A stretch of 64,000 nt of DNA from assembly GCA_948567375.1 (NCBI GenBank), contig OX419762.1:34353465-34417464 (forward strand), in the 5' to 3' direction. Below, piece after piece: positions 31,883 through 42,741 of the stretch. Under the pieces are notes generated by a model. It saw nothing but the letters and a program-made list of their open reading frames with translations, did not search any database and was not told the DNA's origin. Each line of letters opens with the position of its first letter. Positions within the stretch are counted from its first letter, which is position 1. The translations under genes and the position numbers were made by a program. This stretch comes from Lunularia cruciata. Lineage: Eukaryota; Streptophyta; Marchantiopsida; Lunulariales; Lunulariaceae.

Positions 31883-34800
31883 CTACAGCACCTCCTTGGA
31901 CTTGGCGACCACGTTCTCGACGCTTAAACCTAATTCCTTGTACAGGATGTTGATGGGAGCAGAGGCTCCAAATCGGTCAAGACCGACCTGCCTTCCTGCG
32001 GACCCGGTGTACCTCTCCCAACCGAAGGTGGATCCAGCCTCAACACTGACTCTAGCAGTGACACCCTTGGGCAACACGCTCTCCTTGTACTCAGCGCTCT
32101 GCTCTTCGAACAGCTCCCAGCAGACGAAAGACAACACTCTCACGGTCTTACCCTCACCCCTGATCACGTCGGCTGCCTTGATGGCGATCTCGACTTCTGA
32201 ACCAGAAGCCAAAAGTATCAAGTCCGGCTTGTTGTCAGTAGAGTTGTCGCTGACTGGGTATGCTCCCTTAGCGGTGTTGTCGATGGACGAACCGGCGAGG
32301 TGGGGAAGTTTTTGCCTGGACAGAGCCAACACTGATGGGGTCTTGCGTCTCTCAACGGCAATCTTGTAAGCTCCTGCGGTTTCGTTCCCGTCAGCAGGTC
32401 GGAACATAAGAATGTTGGGCATAGCCCTGAAAGAGGCCAAATGTTCAATTGGCTGATGGGTAGGACCATCCTCTCCCAACCCGATGGAGTCGTGGGTCAT
32501 CACGTAGATTGCTCCGGCCTCACTTAGAGCAGAGATACGCATGGCAGGGCGAAGGTAGTCCGTGAAGATAAAGAAGGTAGCGCAGTACGGGATAAGACCG
32601 CTTCCGTGAAGGCAGATACCGTTAACGATAGCTCCCATAGCATGCTCACGCACACCAAATCGGAGATTTCTCTCACCGGGGGTTGCCTTTTGGTAGTCGC
32701 CGAACATCTTCATCAAGGTCATGTTGGATGATGCCAAATCAGCCGATCCTCCGATCAAACCAGGCAAAACACGGGCCATGGCGTTCAACACAGTCTGAGA
32801 CAAGTTGCGGGTAGCGTCTGATGGGCTCTCAGGGGTGAAGGTCTGGAAGAAAGGAAAGAAGGCCATCAGTAAGTTTCAGCAAAGTCAGATTGTTTTGACC
32901 AACTACATATTCAGTCTCCTCAACCATGTGCGTAGAATATTGCAGGAAAAGAAGTGACCAAATTCACAGTTTCTAAATAGGATACCCAGGCAAGGTAAGT
33001 CAAAAAGACTGCACCATACACTCCAATAACTACTTACAGGGAGGGCCTTCTCCCAACCGGCGGGAAGCTCTTGTGAGATAAGCTGCTTGAATTCAGCCCC
33101 CTCCTCTGGGTAACTCTTGACGTAGGCAGCAAGACTATCCTCCCATGCGGCCTCAAGAGCAGGTCCGTCAGTAAGGTGCTTGCTCCAGTGACTGGACATA
33201 TAACAGCACGTTAGATTTAGAGGCAGAATTTCCTCCCTCGTACAATCAAAAACGACCAAATTCAATTCAGAAACGTTCCAGCAAAAATCAACGGTGCTCA
33301 TGAAGAGAACTACTTACGCTTCAACTTCCTCCGGCACGTGGAAGGGTGGGTGCTCCCAACCAAGGTTCTGGCGGGTGGCATCAACCTCTTTGCTACCAAG
33401 AGCACTACCGTGTACAGCATAGGAGTTGGCCTTGTTTGGTGAACCGAATCCGATGGTGGTGGTCACCTGCATATGGAAAGAACGGCAAGTTCAGGAAGAT
33501 GCCTTACAGCACAGAACCCATCCAGACTGCCGAGTTGAGAGATCAATAAGACCCGACTGGGAAATGGTCAGACAATAGATAGACAGAATAGGTACGACAA
33601 AGAAATCAAATCCAGCTGCAACATTGCGACACTTTTGAGACTCTTAGTGCAGAGTAACGGATAGTTCGAACATGCTGGGCAACAGAAGGTAATCGACAAC
33701 AGTAACTGAAAATAATAAGGCACCCTTGACGGACACGACAATGAATCTGTAAGAGGCAATTGACCTCTCAAAAATAAGAACTGATTGCTAGTTAAAGTCG
33801 TAATAACCTTGATCATGGTTGGTCTGTCGGTCACAGACTTGGCTTCCTCGATAGCGGCACGGATTTCGTCGTAACCGGTGTTTCCGTTCTTCACCCAGAT
33901 GCAGTGCCATCCAAGAGCCTCAAATCGGGCATCGACTGACTCGGTGAAAGCAATCTCGGTGTCTCCATCGATAGAAATATGGTTATCATCGTACAAGCAA
34001 ATTAGCTTGCCCAGACCCCAATGTCCGGCGAGAGAAGCGGCCTCGTTTGAGATACCCTCCATATTGCATCCATCTCCTAGAATACAGTAACTAGGAAACA
34101 AGATAACACAGGTCAGGATTCAATCGTTACAGAACGGTAAAATCACAGTGGCCGTCAAACAGAGGTACCAGTTTGAAAACACAGGAGAAGTTCCAGCGTA
34201 TAAGATTTGCAAAAGTGGGTAGCGTGATTACGTGTAGTGGTCGACAATTTTAGCGTCTGGCTTGTTGAATCTGGCAGCCAAGTGGGACTCAGCGAGGGCC
34301 AAACCAACGGCGTTGGCAATTCCCTGTCCTAGAGGACCCGTGGTAACCTCAACTCCGGGAGTTTCGAAGTTCTCGGGGTGACCAGGTGTCTTGCTTCCCC
34401 ATTGCCTGAATTGCTTCAAGTCCTCCATCTGAAAAAACAACGAGACGAGAGATTTGAACTTTGGACTTCCTCAAGTTTTGTTTCACATCTCGCCAAATTC
34501 AAGGACGTAGTCACATTTCAAACCCGATTGAAGACAGAGGGAGACGACAGCACACCGACTGAGACCGACACAGAAAGGTGCCTAAATTTTGTGGAGTTAT
34601 CAACAGGACTTCGCATGTAGTCCTTTCCTACGGGGAGGGAGTTAATCAAGAGAACTATCACGGAGAGTAAAAGGGCGGGCATAAGGGAGCTGTTCCGACG
34701 ATGGACATTCCACATTGGTATCCCACGCAGGTAGTCACGGATGTTGAAACTGACTAGATGCAACAGAAAACACGAATATCACAGAACTCTATTCAAGGCA

Positions 34801-35451
34801 CACTTATGCAGCATCGACGAACCTAATGCATAATTCATGAGAGTAATTTGCAGACGCAAGAGATATGAAAAACGGACACAAATGAACGGAGATCTTTCAG
34901 AGAATATAGTCGACACATAGACACAGATGAAACACGGAAATTCATCATCCAGCCTCGGTACATACCCGGACGGCATCGTAACCAGCCAAGTGCAGAAGCG
35001 CGTACTGGAGCATACATCCATGTCCAGCTGAGAGAACAAATCTGTCACGGTTGAACCAGTAGGGATTCTTCGGGTTGTACCTCATGACCTCATCATACAA
35101 AATATGTCCCATTGGTGCACAACCCATGGGCAAACCGGGGTGACCGGAATTAGCCTTCTCGACGGCATCGATGGCCAAAAATCGGATAGTGTTGACGGAT
35201 TTCTCGACCAAAGCGGTGTCAGTCTTCTCCAGAGTCTCCACGGCAACGGCCTTGGTGACGACGCTTTTCTGTGCAACTCTCGCGACCGGTGCAGGCGCAG
35301 CGCGCACATTGCCCACTCTCTTGAGTCCCAAGAACTTGCCGAGAGCAGCGCTGGGGGTGGCTACTCCCACGGACCTCTCTGACCCTGCTGCCGCTCGCGC
35401 CACTCCCGCACCTGGAGCAACCACTGCCACATTACACCTGAGGGCGGCCAT
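31883..35451 (-). CDS. Transketolase, plastid-targeted (six exons)
   Basis: Exons (minus strand): 35451-34966, 34428-34232, 34090-33808, 33466-33318, 33191-33038, 32842-31883; 742 residues. All five introns have GT-AG ends (537, 141, 341, 126 and 195 bp). Residues 1 to ~70 are rich in Ala, Val, Arg and Ser, as in a chloroplast transit peptide. Mature part: [17 protein letters not shown] (90-106, signature 1), the thiamine-diphosphate motif GDG at 233-235 to DDN near 264, catalytic Glu in FGVREH (489), GEDGPTHQ (546-553, signature 2). Reaction: transfer of C2 ketol units between sugar phosphates with TPP and Mg, in the Calvin cycle and pentose-phosphate pathway, in the stroma. Length and every key residue fit plant transketolases. 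The start is the first ATG before the transit peptide. No damage seen. Confidence 0.97.
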
Positions 35452-36414
35452 AGCTCCAATCTCCTGTGTGTTTGGTCGATGGATCCCGTCCTCCTCAGGA
35501 GTAGAGTCAGTGGCCTGATGAGTGAGTGAGGAAGTGAACTATTGCTGCTCTCCTCTTCTCCTCTCTCTCCCTTCCCTATCTGTTTCCACTAGAGCTCACC
35601 GAGCGAGCAGAGAGATGGATTGTGCCTCCACCTCCTTTGCCACTTCTATCCACAACCCAAGAACGGAAAAAAGCCAGCCACGGACCACCACAGAAACTGC
35701 GGTCACCACACACTGCATTGGGATAAAATCACAGCCATCCCCAGCCCAATCTCCAAACAATTGCGAGCGTTCGACCCGATGGTCCTTTGCTTCCGATGTT
35801 ACTCCCCGGTTATCACCCATCTGTCCGCTAAACTTGCGGTTGTTTTCGGGCACGATGCCCGGAGGGAGCAATTTCGCAATTTTTCGGCTCAGGCTTGTCA
35901 GGCTGGGGAGATCCCGGCATTTACGTAGTGTGTGAATTACGAAATGTTCCAGCATCTTTCGAGAAAAGATGCCAGATATAAACCGGAGTTCCACAATACC
36001 CAGTCCTCTGTAGAGTTTTATCCGGCGTTTAACCAGGTTCGCAAAATATAGTACCCCAACGCAGGAAGCTCCAAGCACGAAATACCGACACAGGACCGAA
36101 AATTGGAGGAGCTTACGGGCAATTTTCAGCCCATAATGGTGACAAGGACGACAGACTGAACTGGTATGCAAAATTCTCTCTCGATCCATTTGTGCCTTCT
36201 TTGCTCACTAGTCATACACATCCCAGATTGACGACCGGGTAACTCTTGGGCAAAACCACCGGTTCTTCTAGTCACCCGGGATACAGCGCAGGTTTGGGCA
36301 GACTTCGGCTAAGATCTCCATATCAAGGCTGGAGAAAAGAGGTAGACAGGTCAATCCATGTATCAAGGCAAGCCAGTTGACCAACACCAGCCAACTGTAC
36401 CTGACGACTGATTA
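35452..36414 (-). promoter_or_regulatory. Upstream region of transketolase (5' UTR and presumed promoter)
   Basis: A GA-rich stretch on the coding strand, at 35540-35600, probably belongs to the 5' UTR or core promoter, as is common in plant genes. No TATA box at a convincing distance was found. The composition is more GC-rich than the surrounding repeats. A 197-codon open frame on the minus strand (35596-36189) has no recognised similarity and is probably chance. Ends at the DNA transposon T1. Confidence 0.45.
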
Positions 36415-36548
36415 GGGGGTTTCAGAAATAGTTATTCGAAGTTTCATAACTTTTCATATAGATAGTTACGAAGCGTTACTAAGGGGGTTTCAGAAATAGT
36501 TATTTGAAGTTTCATAACTTTTCATATAGATAGTTACGATGCGTTACT
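36415..36548. repeat. Tandem duplication of the T1 terminal 68 bp
   Basis: 36415-36482 is repeated at 36483-36548 with two or three changes, so T1 has two copies of its left end, each with the GGGGGTTTCAG terminus. Confidence 0.9.
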
Positions 36549-36744
36549 AAATGGTCCGATGTGTTACTAAATGGTAGAAAAGCTATCGTTACGGAGTTCA
36601 GCCAAGTTCCTTATTATTAGCACACTCCATATGAGGTGGTTCGTAGAAAATAAGGAATAAGGAATTTCCGTTATCACTCAGTAGTGCATCGATTATGTAT
36701 TAGGGTTAATAAAGTTTATCGTTTAGGGTTAGAGTGAAAGTGGC

Positions 36745-36905
36745 GGCCACCAAAGGGAGCATCCATGATGTTCGAGAACACCCATGGTAATCAAAAGTTA
36801 ACACATTTATGCACTAGACGACCGAGGCCACCAAAGAGAGTATCCATGATGTTCGAGAATACCCATGGTAATCAAAAGTTGACCAATTTATGCACTAGAC
36901 AAGCG
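36745..36905. repeat. 81 bp tandem pair inside T1
   Basis: GGCCACCAAAG begins each unit (36745 and 36826). The two units differ at about ten positions. T2 lacks the pair. Confidence 0.85.
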
Positions 36906-36959
36906 GGAACTCGATTTATATGGGATTTAATGTGTTAATTTAGGATTAAATGAGATTTT

Positions 36960-37125
36960 TCTTGTCGTTGCTCGTTGCTGCTCGTCGTTGCTCGTTGCTG
37001 CTCGTCGTTGCTCGTTGCTGCTCGTCGTTGCTCGTTGCTGCTCGTTGTTGCTCGTCACTGCTCGTTGTTGCTCGTCGCTGCCCGTCGCCGCCCGTAGCCA
37101 CTCGATGGCACTTGAAGCTCAAATC
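36960..37125. repeat. GC-rich minisatellite inside T1 (GCTCGTTGCTGCTCGTC-like)
   Basis: About 160 bases built from 9 and 18 base units of the type TGCTCGTTGCTGCTCGTCGT, drifting towards the right. T2 has a decayed equivalent at 43370-43600 in reverse complement, so the array belongs to the element and was not made locally. Confidence 0.88.
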
Positions 37126-37842
37126 TCATTGGCGCCCGTACACGTTGGTTGCCGCTGGTTGACGCTGGTTGATGCTGGTTGACGTTCATTGCCACGGGGA
37201 GTTGCTTGATAGTGCAAGTTGATTTTGCATCCAAATGTGAGCCTACATTGTAATCAGGTTTTTGCTAAAAAATTTGCCCTTTTGGAGTAAAATTCCTTGA
37301 TATCCAATTAATTTCTTGGTTGCCGTAAGATGATGCAAATCATTTTCCATAACTCGCGCTATCTCCCTCACCACACTAATATATATGGATATGAACCAAC
37401 ACACCAATGCAAAACTACAAAACCCACCGGTTTAGTTTACTGACAAGAGCATTTGCACAACATTTGCATTTGCAGATGGTGAATTTGAATTTGAATAGTT
37501 GAGAGCGGCATTTTGGATCCGCCAAAAAATTTCATAAATCACACTCTAAGAATCATCTACCAAAAAAACGTGGCAACTCTCTCAAGAAGCCACATCATCT
37601 CTTTTGACAATCATTTATTTCACTATGGAACTCCTAAACATTCGTAGTATAGCGTCTGATTTTTATAAATGAATGCAAATTGCATGTGATATACTATATA
37701 ATAATTTATGAAGCGTTCATTTATTAGCACCTCATCTCCCTACATTAGCGCCTCATCCCCCTACAGAGTTCACTAAAAATAGTTACGAAGTTTGTTATTT
37801 ATCACATAGACATCCGTCAAACCTATTTCTGAAACCCCCCTA

Positions 37843-38394
37843 TTGATATCAACGGGGTTGGGAAGATCCGGTTCCATTCAAAGTGATTTTGTACAAAGAA
37901 AGGTGTAAGGAATTAGAAATTGCACTATGGTTTTGCAAGATTTGACTGATTAATCTGCCTGCAACATTGGCCATAAATGGTTAGAGCAGGTAAAGCCAGA
38001 GGACGACCATGAAGGACATTCTTTAGTTCCTTTGTGATTATCAAAACCTAACGAGTAGTTATAGAGGACGGAGTATTGCTTTGCCCATACTCTATTTTAC
38101 TCTTTGTGTTTCTCTGCGAGTGTGGTACCGGGGCTAGTGTTTGAGCATCATCGATATTGCCTTTCCCCTAACTTTACAGGTTAGTGTTACTTTCGGTCAT
38201 GTGCTCCCTAGAGTAGCTTATTTGTTTGGAGCTGTAGGTCTCCTTGCTCTTGGAAAGGAGACCTCAAGGTGCATTCCGTTGCTATTGGGGATGTATTTTT
38301 GTATCTAGTTTCTCACACTATTTGCTTATAGTTGCGGTAATCTATTTCTTCCTTTTTGTCTCCCCATCAGTTCGTTGTGGCTCCTCGAGTGGAT
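37843..38394. other. Unclassified sequence
   Basis: No gene, domain or repeat recognised. The short open frames are no longer than chance would give. Confidence 0.4.
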
Positions 38395-38886
38395 GTAAGA
38401 CAGTTATGAACATTCAAACATCTTGGACATTCATCTAGATTGAATGGTGATCCAAGTTGACATCTCCAACGCTTTCAATACCAACTCTTGTCCAGCATTA
38501 TTTTGTGCTCTTTGCTCAGCTAGAGTTTAGATCCACTCCTTGATCCTACTGTATGTACTTTCTATGGTGTTGAGATACCTATATTGTATAGCCATTAGAG
38601 TTTAGATCCACTCCTTGATCCTATTGTATGTACTTTCTATGTAAGACAGTTATGAACATTCAAACATCTTGGACATTCGTCTAGATTGAATGGTGATCCA
38701 AGTTGACATCTCCAACGCTTTCAATACCAACTCTTGTCCAGCATTATTTTGTGCTCTTTGCTCAGCTAGAGTTTAGATCCACTCCTTGATCCTACTGTAT
38801 GTACTTTCTATGGTGTTGAGATACCTATATTGTATAGCCATTAGAGTTTAGATCCACTCCTTAATCCTATTGTATGTACTTTCTAT
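38395..38886. repeat. 246 bp tandem duplication
   Basis: Units 38395-38640 and 38641-38886 have equal length and only two substitutions were seen. Each unit also contains a partly repeated ~75 bp segment (GAGTTTAGATCCACTCCTT), which continues once more after the second unit. The near identity indicates a recent event, in contrast to the surrounding decay. Confidence 0.95.
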
Positions 38887-38929
38887 GGTGTTGAGATACC
38901 TCTATTGTATAGCCACTATATCGCTACAA

Positions 38930-39660
38930 GAGAGTTTTTACAACTGACATTAGCCAAGGGCACACAGTTGGGAGATCTCTTGGGGGTCCTCTCTTTGCCA
39001 TAGCGCATTATATTGCTTTAGGACAACTAGTAGCAACTTTTCCATCTTCTCTTTCCCATCCATCTCGAATGACACTCAAATTGTGTTCCCTTTGGAGGAT
39101 GTAGTTAGAGCAATTTTTGCTTTCACACTCAACTTAAGAGTCCATACTCTTTAAATACAAGGTCTAAAGCCCGGGCACAATTCTCATTCCCTTTGACTTC
39201 CCACCAAGATCTCGATTCCTTGTAGGTAGTTTGAGAGTTTTGGGTTTCTCCTTTGGGACAAGAGAATTTTGTAGTTTGTTCATATCAAACACCTTATCAT
39301 ATGCCACAGCCCATGTTCACTTCCTCTTTGGTTGGGAAATACTCATGTGGCCTATTGTATTCTTGCTAGATGTTACCTCCCTAAAGCCTCATATTTGGCA
39401 CCGACTTTCCCACCTACAAAAGCACTATTGCCATATTTACACATATTTGATCATATTATTTGCCTTCCTTTCTCCACTTTGTTAAGGCCATGCATGCTCA
39501 AATACCTATCAGATGAGTGGTGTAGGCAGAAATAGCTCTCCATAGTCATGGGCATATGCAGCCTCATAGTGCAAGAGGCCATAACACCAACAACATATAT
39601 TGGAGCATGGGCTCTAGTGCTATGGATATCACAATAGTGGATTCAAACACTTAAGCCTTC
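38930..39660 (+). pseudogene. Reverse transcriptase remnant of a LINE-like element
   Basis: In broken plus-strand frames: GTQLGDLLGGPLFAIAHYIA (38960-39020), which fits the Q-G-D-P-L-G-G-x-L-F-A block of non-LTR RTs, then PSISNDTQIVFPLEDVV (39058-39110), where A-D-D-T-H is expected, so the second catalytic box has lost its first Asp. Further on: RVLGFSFGT (39232), HVAYCILARCYLPKASYLA (39340-39395) and WALV (about 39608). At least three frameshifts. The match is by pattern from memory, so the exact family is open. Confidence 0.55.
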
Positions 39661-41425
39661 CATGCATTTATTTAGTTGGCTCACGACTTATTGCTAAGCA
39701 CTACAAGTACGTCACTTCTTGAGTTTATTAAATTTGTATTCCTAGACTCTAGGAAGCTCCAAGGGGATCCCAATGAGCATATGCACACTCACACACTTAC
39801 TAGCATCTTCATCATTGATGTGCCTCTACTTGATAGAACTAAGATTCTCTCCTATAGTATGAAAGGTTGTAGAGCAAAGCTCTAAGCTTCTCCCTTGATT
39901 GATGACTTTGGTTTATTTTTGAAGAGTATACTACATCATTGCACTTGAGGTTGGGTATCTCACATCCAATTGTCATAGGGTTTTCAGATCAATGGGCATG
40001 TTGTTCCCCATAAGAGATACAAGGGATACACTTTTTATGGTGTGCAGTAGCTCAAACCTTAGAAGCTAAATGTGCCAAAGTTTAGATTAAGTGATGGTTG
40101 GACCTACCCAGACCATTTATTCATGCAAGCAAATATTGTTATTTTCAAGGACAATCATTACACCTTGCATGATGTGGTGGTGGCAGCAGACCCCCTATGA
40201 GAAAAATCATTGGTAATTGGCAGCCGCACAAGCAAAAACAATACTGACCATTGCTCCTAGGGGCAAGGAGTACCACTACGCACTCCAACTATCCTCAAAC
40301 ACCTTTGTCTGCTTGGTGATTGGGATTTTACTACACCTTCACCACCACTTTGATGGATTCATCAAGGAGGAAACATGAGATTCCTTGCAGAGGAGAGGAG
40401 CTCTAGTTATCTCCCTAGCCATGCTCACTTCATACTATTGATAACACATATCAATCACTTTACAACATGCTTAGGCTTTAGGTCTTTACCAATGAGCAAT
40501 TGTACTAAGAACACCCAACCTGTCCAAGGTACTCCCCCACTTACCAGACATACTATTGCCCCACATAGTGCGGGAGCAGACTCAAGTTTTCTTCCCTCTT
40601 CTTTGCTTCCTTTGTGATTGTTATTAGTGCATTTTTCCCCTTGTGTGCTTTCATGCCTTGTTTTTGTTTCTTTTGTGGTTTATTTGGATTGGTAGGCCTT
40701 GTGCACTTAGTTGTGTCTTGTATTCCTTTCCTTTTTCTTTTGGGGTATTTTATATATAAAGAGCAAGAAACATGCATAAAGAATTCATTGCAAATCAAAT
40801 AGATATGGTACCTCACTATAGAGTAAAATTCTAGATCAACTAATTCAATATTAAAACGTTATAATTTTAGAGCAATGTAACATATGTGGAATATATTTGT
40901 GTAAACATGTGATTTACCTTAACAACACTCAATCGAGCTAAAAGACCTTGTTTAGATTGGAAAGATGTTCAACAATTCTATTGCAATATAAAATTATTCT
41001 TCTTTCTTTGCTACAACTTTATAAGTTGTGTGTTTGACTTAGATTGGTATTTATTTTTAATGATTATTTATGCAATAAAATAGCATATATTCATAGACTT
41101 CTTGCATGAGCTTATTTAACCGTTTATGTCCTCCAAGATTATACAATAAGATGGAGTTCACGTTAATGCACCAAGAAGAAAACTAATATAAATTGCTCTA
41201 CATTATTTCTTTCTATATTGTTGGCGGTACTTGGTATCTCCGTACTCTGACCCACTCTTTTCTTTCAAATATTGTGAGAAAACAGAAAATAAGGTAAGAA
41301 CTAATCTTTATGTAAAGTTCCCAAGCACATCTCTTGTCACGCAGACCGGGCATTATTTTAAATATATGCTCACATGGTTTAATTTTCGTCAAAACGAGAC
41401 TAAGTGGCATCTGTTCCTATAGGAG
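39661..41425. other. Unclassified, AT-rich sequence
   Basis: No domain seen. It may include the rest of the LINE-like element (the first ~900 bases keep a similar codon-like composition), but no motif supports this. Confidence 0.35.
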
Positions 41426-42120
41426 ATGTCACCACAAGGGACGCATTCGCATTTTGTACTCGTGCCAGATCGGACAAGGTCACTAAGTATAGGGTGAAAG
41501 CGCCATTGGACAAAGGGGTGGCAAGACAACGTCCGTAACTGTCCAATTCTTCTTAATATGATCTCCGTCGACAGAATATCCCCTTATAGTGAGGAAGATT
41601 CTGAGGAACATTCTCTTTGATCCTGCCTACTGGGTGTTACCTTCTGCCTACTTTGACAGTAACCGGTGCCTCTCCCGTACCCACCGTTTCTATGACCGAC
41701 ATGTTCGTATCAAGTCCAAAAGCAAGGCCTGAGTGATCAGATATCTTTATAGGGTACCTCAAAAAGAGTGATAAAGTATCTATTCTTATGCTCCAACCTT
41801 CATCGGTTGCTCGTCTTTCGCATCTCTCGATGACGGTCTCCGAACTTCTGGTAACGTCTATGGCTCAGGTTACCGATACCATAGAATCCACTTTATCCCC
41901 TGTGGGCGCGGTTTCCCCGCAACCAACACCTGGCGTCTTGGGCCTCCCCTTTCTTCCATTAGCACTGAATCGCTAAACTTACTTGAAGGCTAAGCTTTAG
42001 TATTGGGGCTTAGCCCCATGTTACCTTTTTGTCTCCCCCTTGTACGGCTTGATGGAGTCTTCTCATCCTTCGTTTTTCCAACGCGGTCGCCTTTCTCTCT
42101 TGAAGGTAAAGCTGAACATG
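41426..42120. other. GC-richer block of unknown, possibly organellar, origin
   Basis: The composition changes to roughly even GC and the text looks unlike its neighbours. It holds an inverted repeat GGCTAAG/CTTAGCC (41988-41994 and 42009-42015) next to GGGGCTTAGCCCC, and two open stretches (one ends KSKSKA-stop near 41732, one at 41788-41976), neither recognised. The last ~100 bases recur at 46690-46786 and partly at 29640-29700. Insertion of plastid or mitochondrial DNA would explain the composition but is a guess. Confidence 0.35.
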
Positions 42121-42741
42121 CCCTTATGAGAGTCAAGGATGGTCTCATCTGTCCTATATGCACAGACCAAACAAAATCTGGAAGACATGGACGAAAGGAC
42201 CTGGAATGGTTCCGAGAAAAAACTTCTGTGATCTGTTATCGGATGGAGTCTTGATCTTCGGTTTGGAAGATATACACAGAATGCAACGTGTGGAACGCGG
42301 GAGATCTGAAATCTGAAAAGAATCTGGAGATCTGGAGAGAGCAACTTCTGATGCTGATATGAGCAAATAGGTACCCAAAGGGCTTGGCTATGGCGTGAGC
42401 TTGATGGGAGGGCTGGGGTATTAGATTTGAGCTCTGACTTGAACCCATGTGACAGAGTGCTCGCATGGCCTAGTCATTTAGTGATAGTGTAAATTTGTAA
42501 AAACTTGACTGTAGACTTTGAGAGTTGCTGCAATTTGAACCGAAGCGAGAGATCAAGGATTATAAAGACAATAGGGGGAGTGAGTTGGGGAGCAACCTCG
42601 AAGTACATCTAGCAGGGAATTAGCTTGGTGATATAGGGGTATATTAGCGAATTCCCAAACATGTGCTACTCTCCAGTACATAGTTTAGAAATTCTCGACC
42701 CTTGAAGTGTCCATAGTTTTGCTACTCTCAAGTACACATTA
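42121..42741. other. Unclassified sequence left of T2
   Basis: No gene or repeat recognised. It ends at the TA that flanks T2. Confidence 0.4.

Larger units (their letters stand above)
36415..37840. mobile_element. DNA transposon T1: non-autonomous, TA-flanked
   Basis: It starts GGGGGTTTCAGAAATAG and ends with the inverted counterpart CTATTTCTGAAACCCCCC, with TA on both sides (36413-36414 and 37841-37842). No transposase frame is present. A second copy, T2 (42742-43920), lies in the opposite orientation and matches over most of its length. A TA target duplication fits the Tc1/mariner group, but the termini do not resemble the usual plant ones, so superfamily remains open. Internal features: duplicated end, 81 bp tandem pair and a minisatellite. 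Confidence 0.8.

Noticed and set aside
35596-36189. 197-codon open frame on the minus strand upstream of transketolase
   Set aside because: No domain or codon pattern recognised, it overlaps the promoter and 5' UTR region, and one frame of this length is expected by chance in a window of this size.
36950-37182. Cys/Ala/Arg-rich peptide repeats
   Set aside because: Translation of the T1 minisatellite; T2 does not keep the frame.
41580-41735. Possible intron-encoded maturase or organellar protein end
   Set aside because: The readable stretch is about 45 residues with no diagnostic motif, so no product name is justified.
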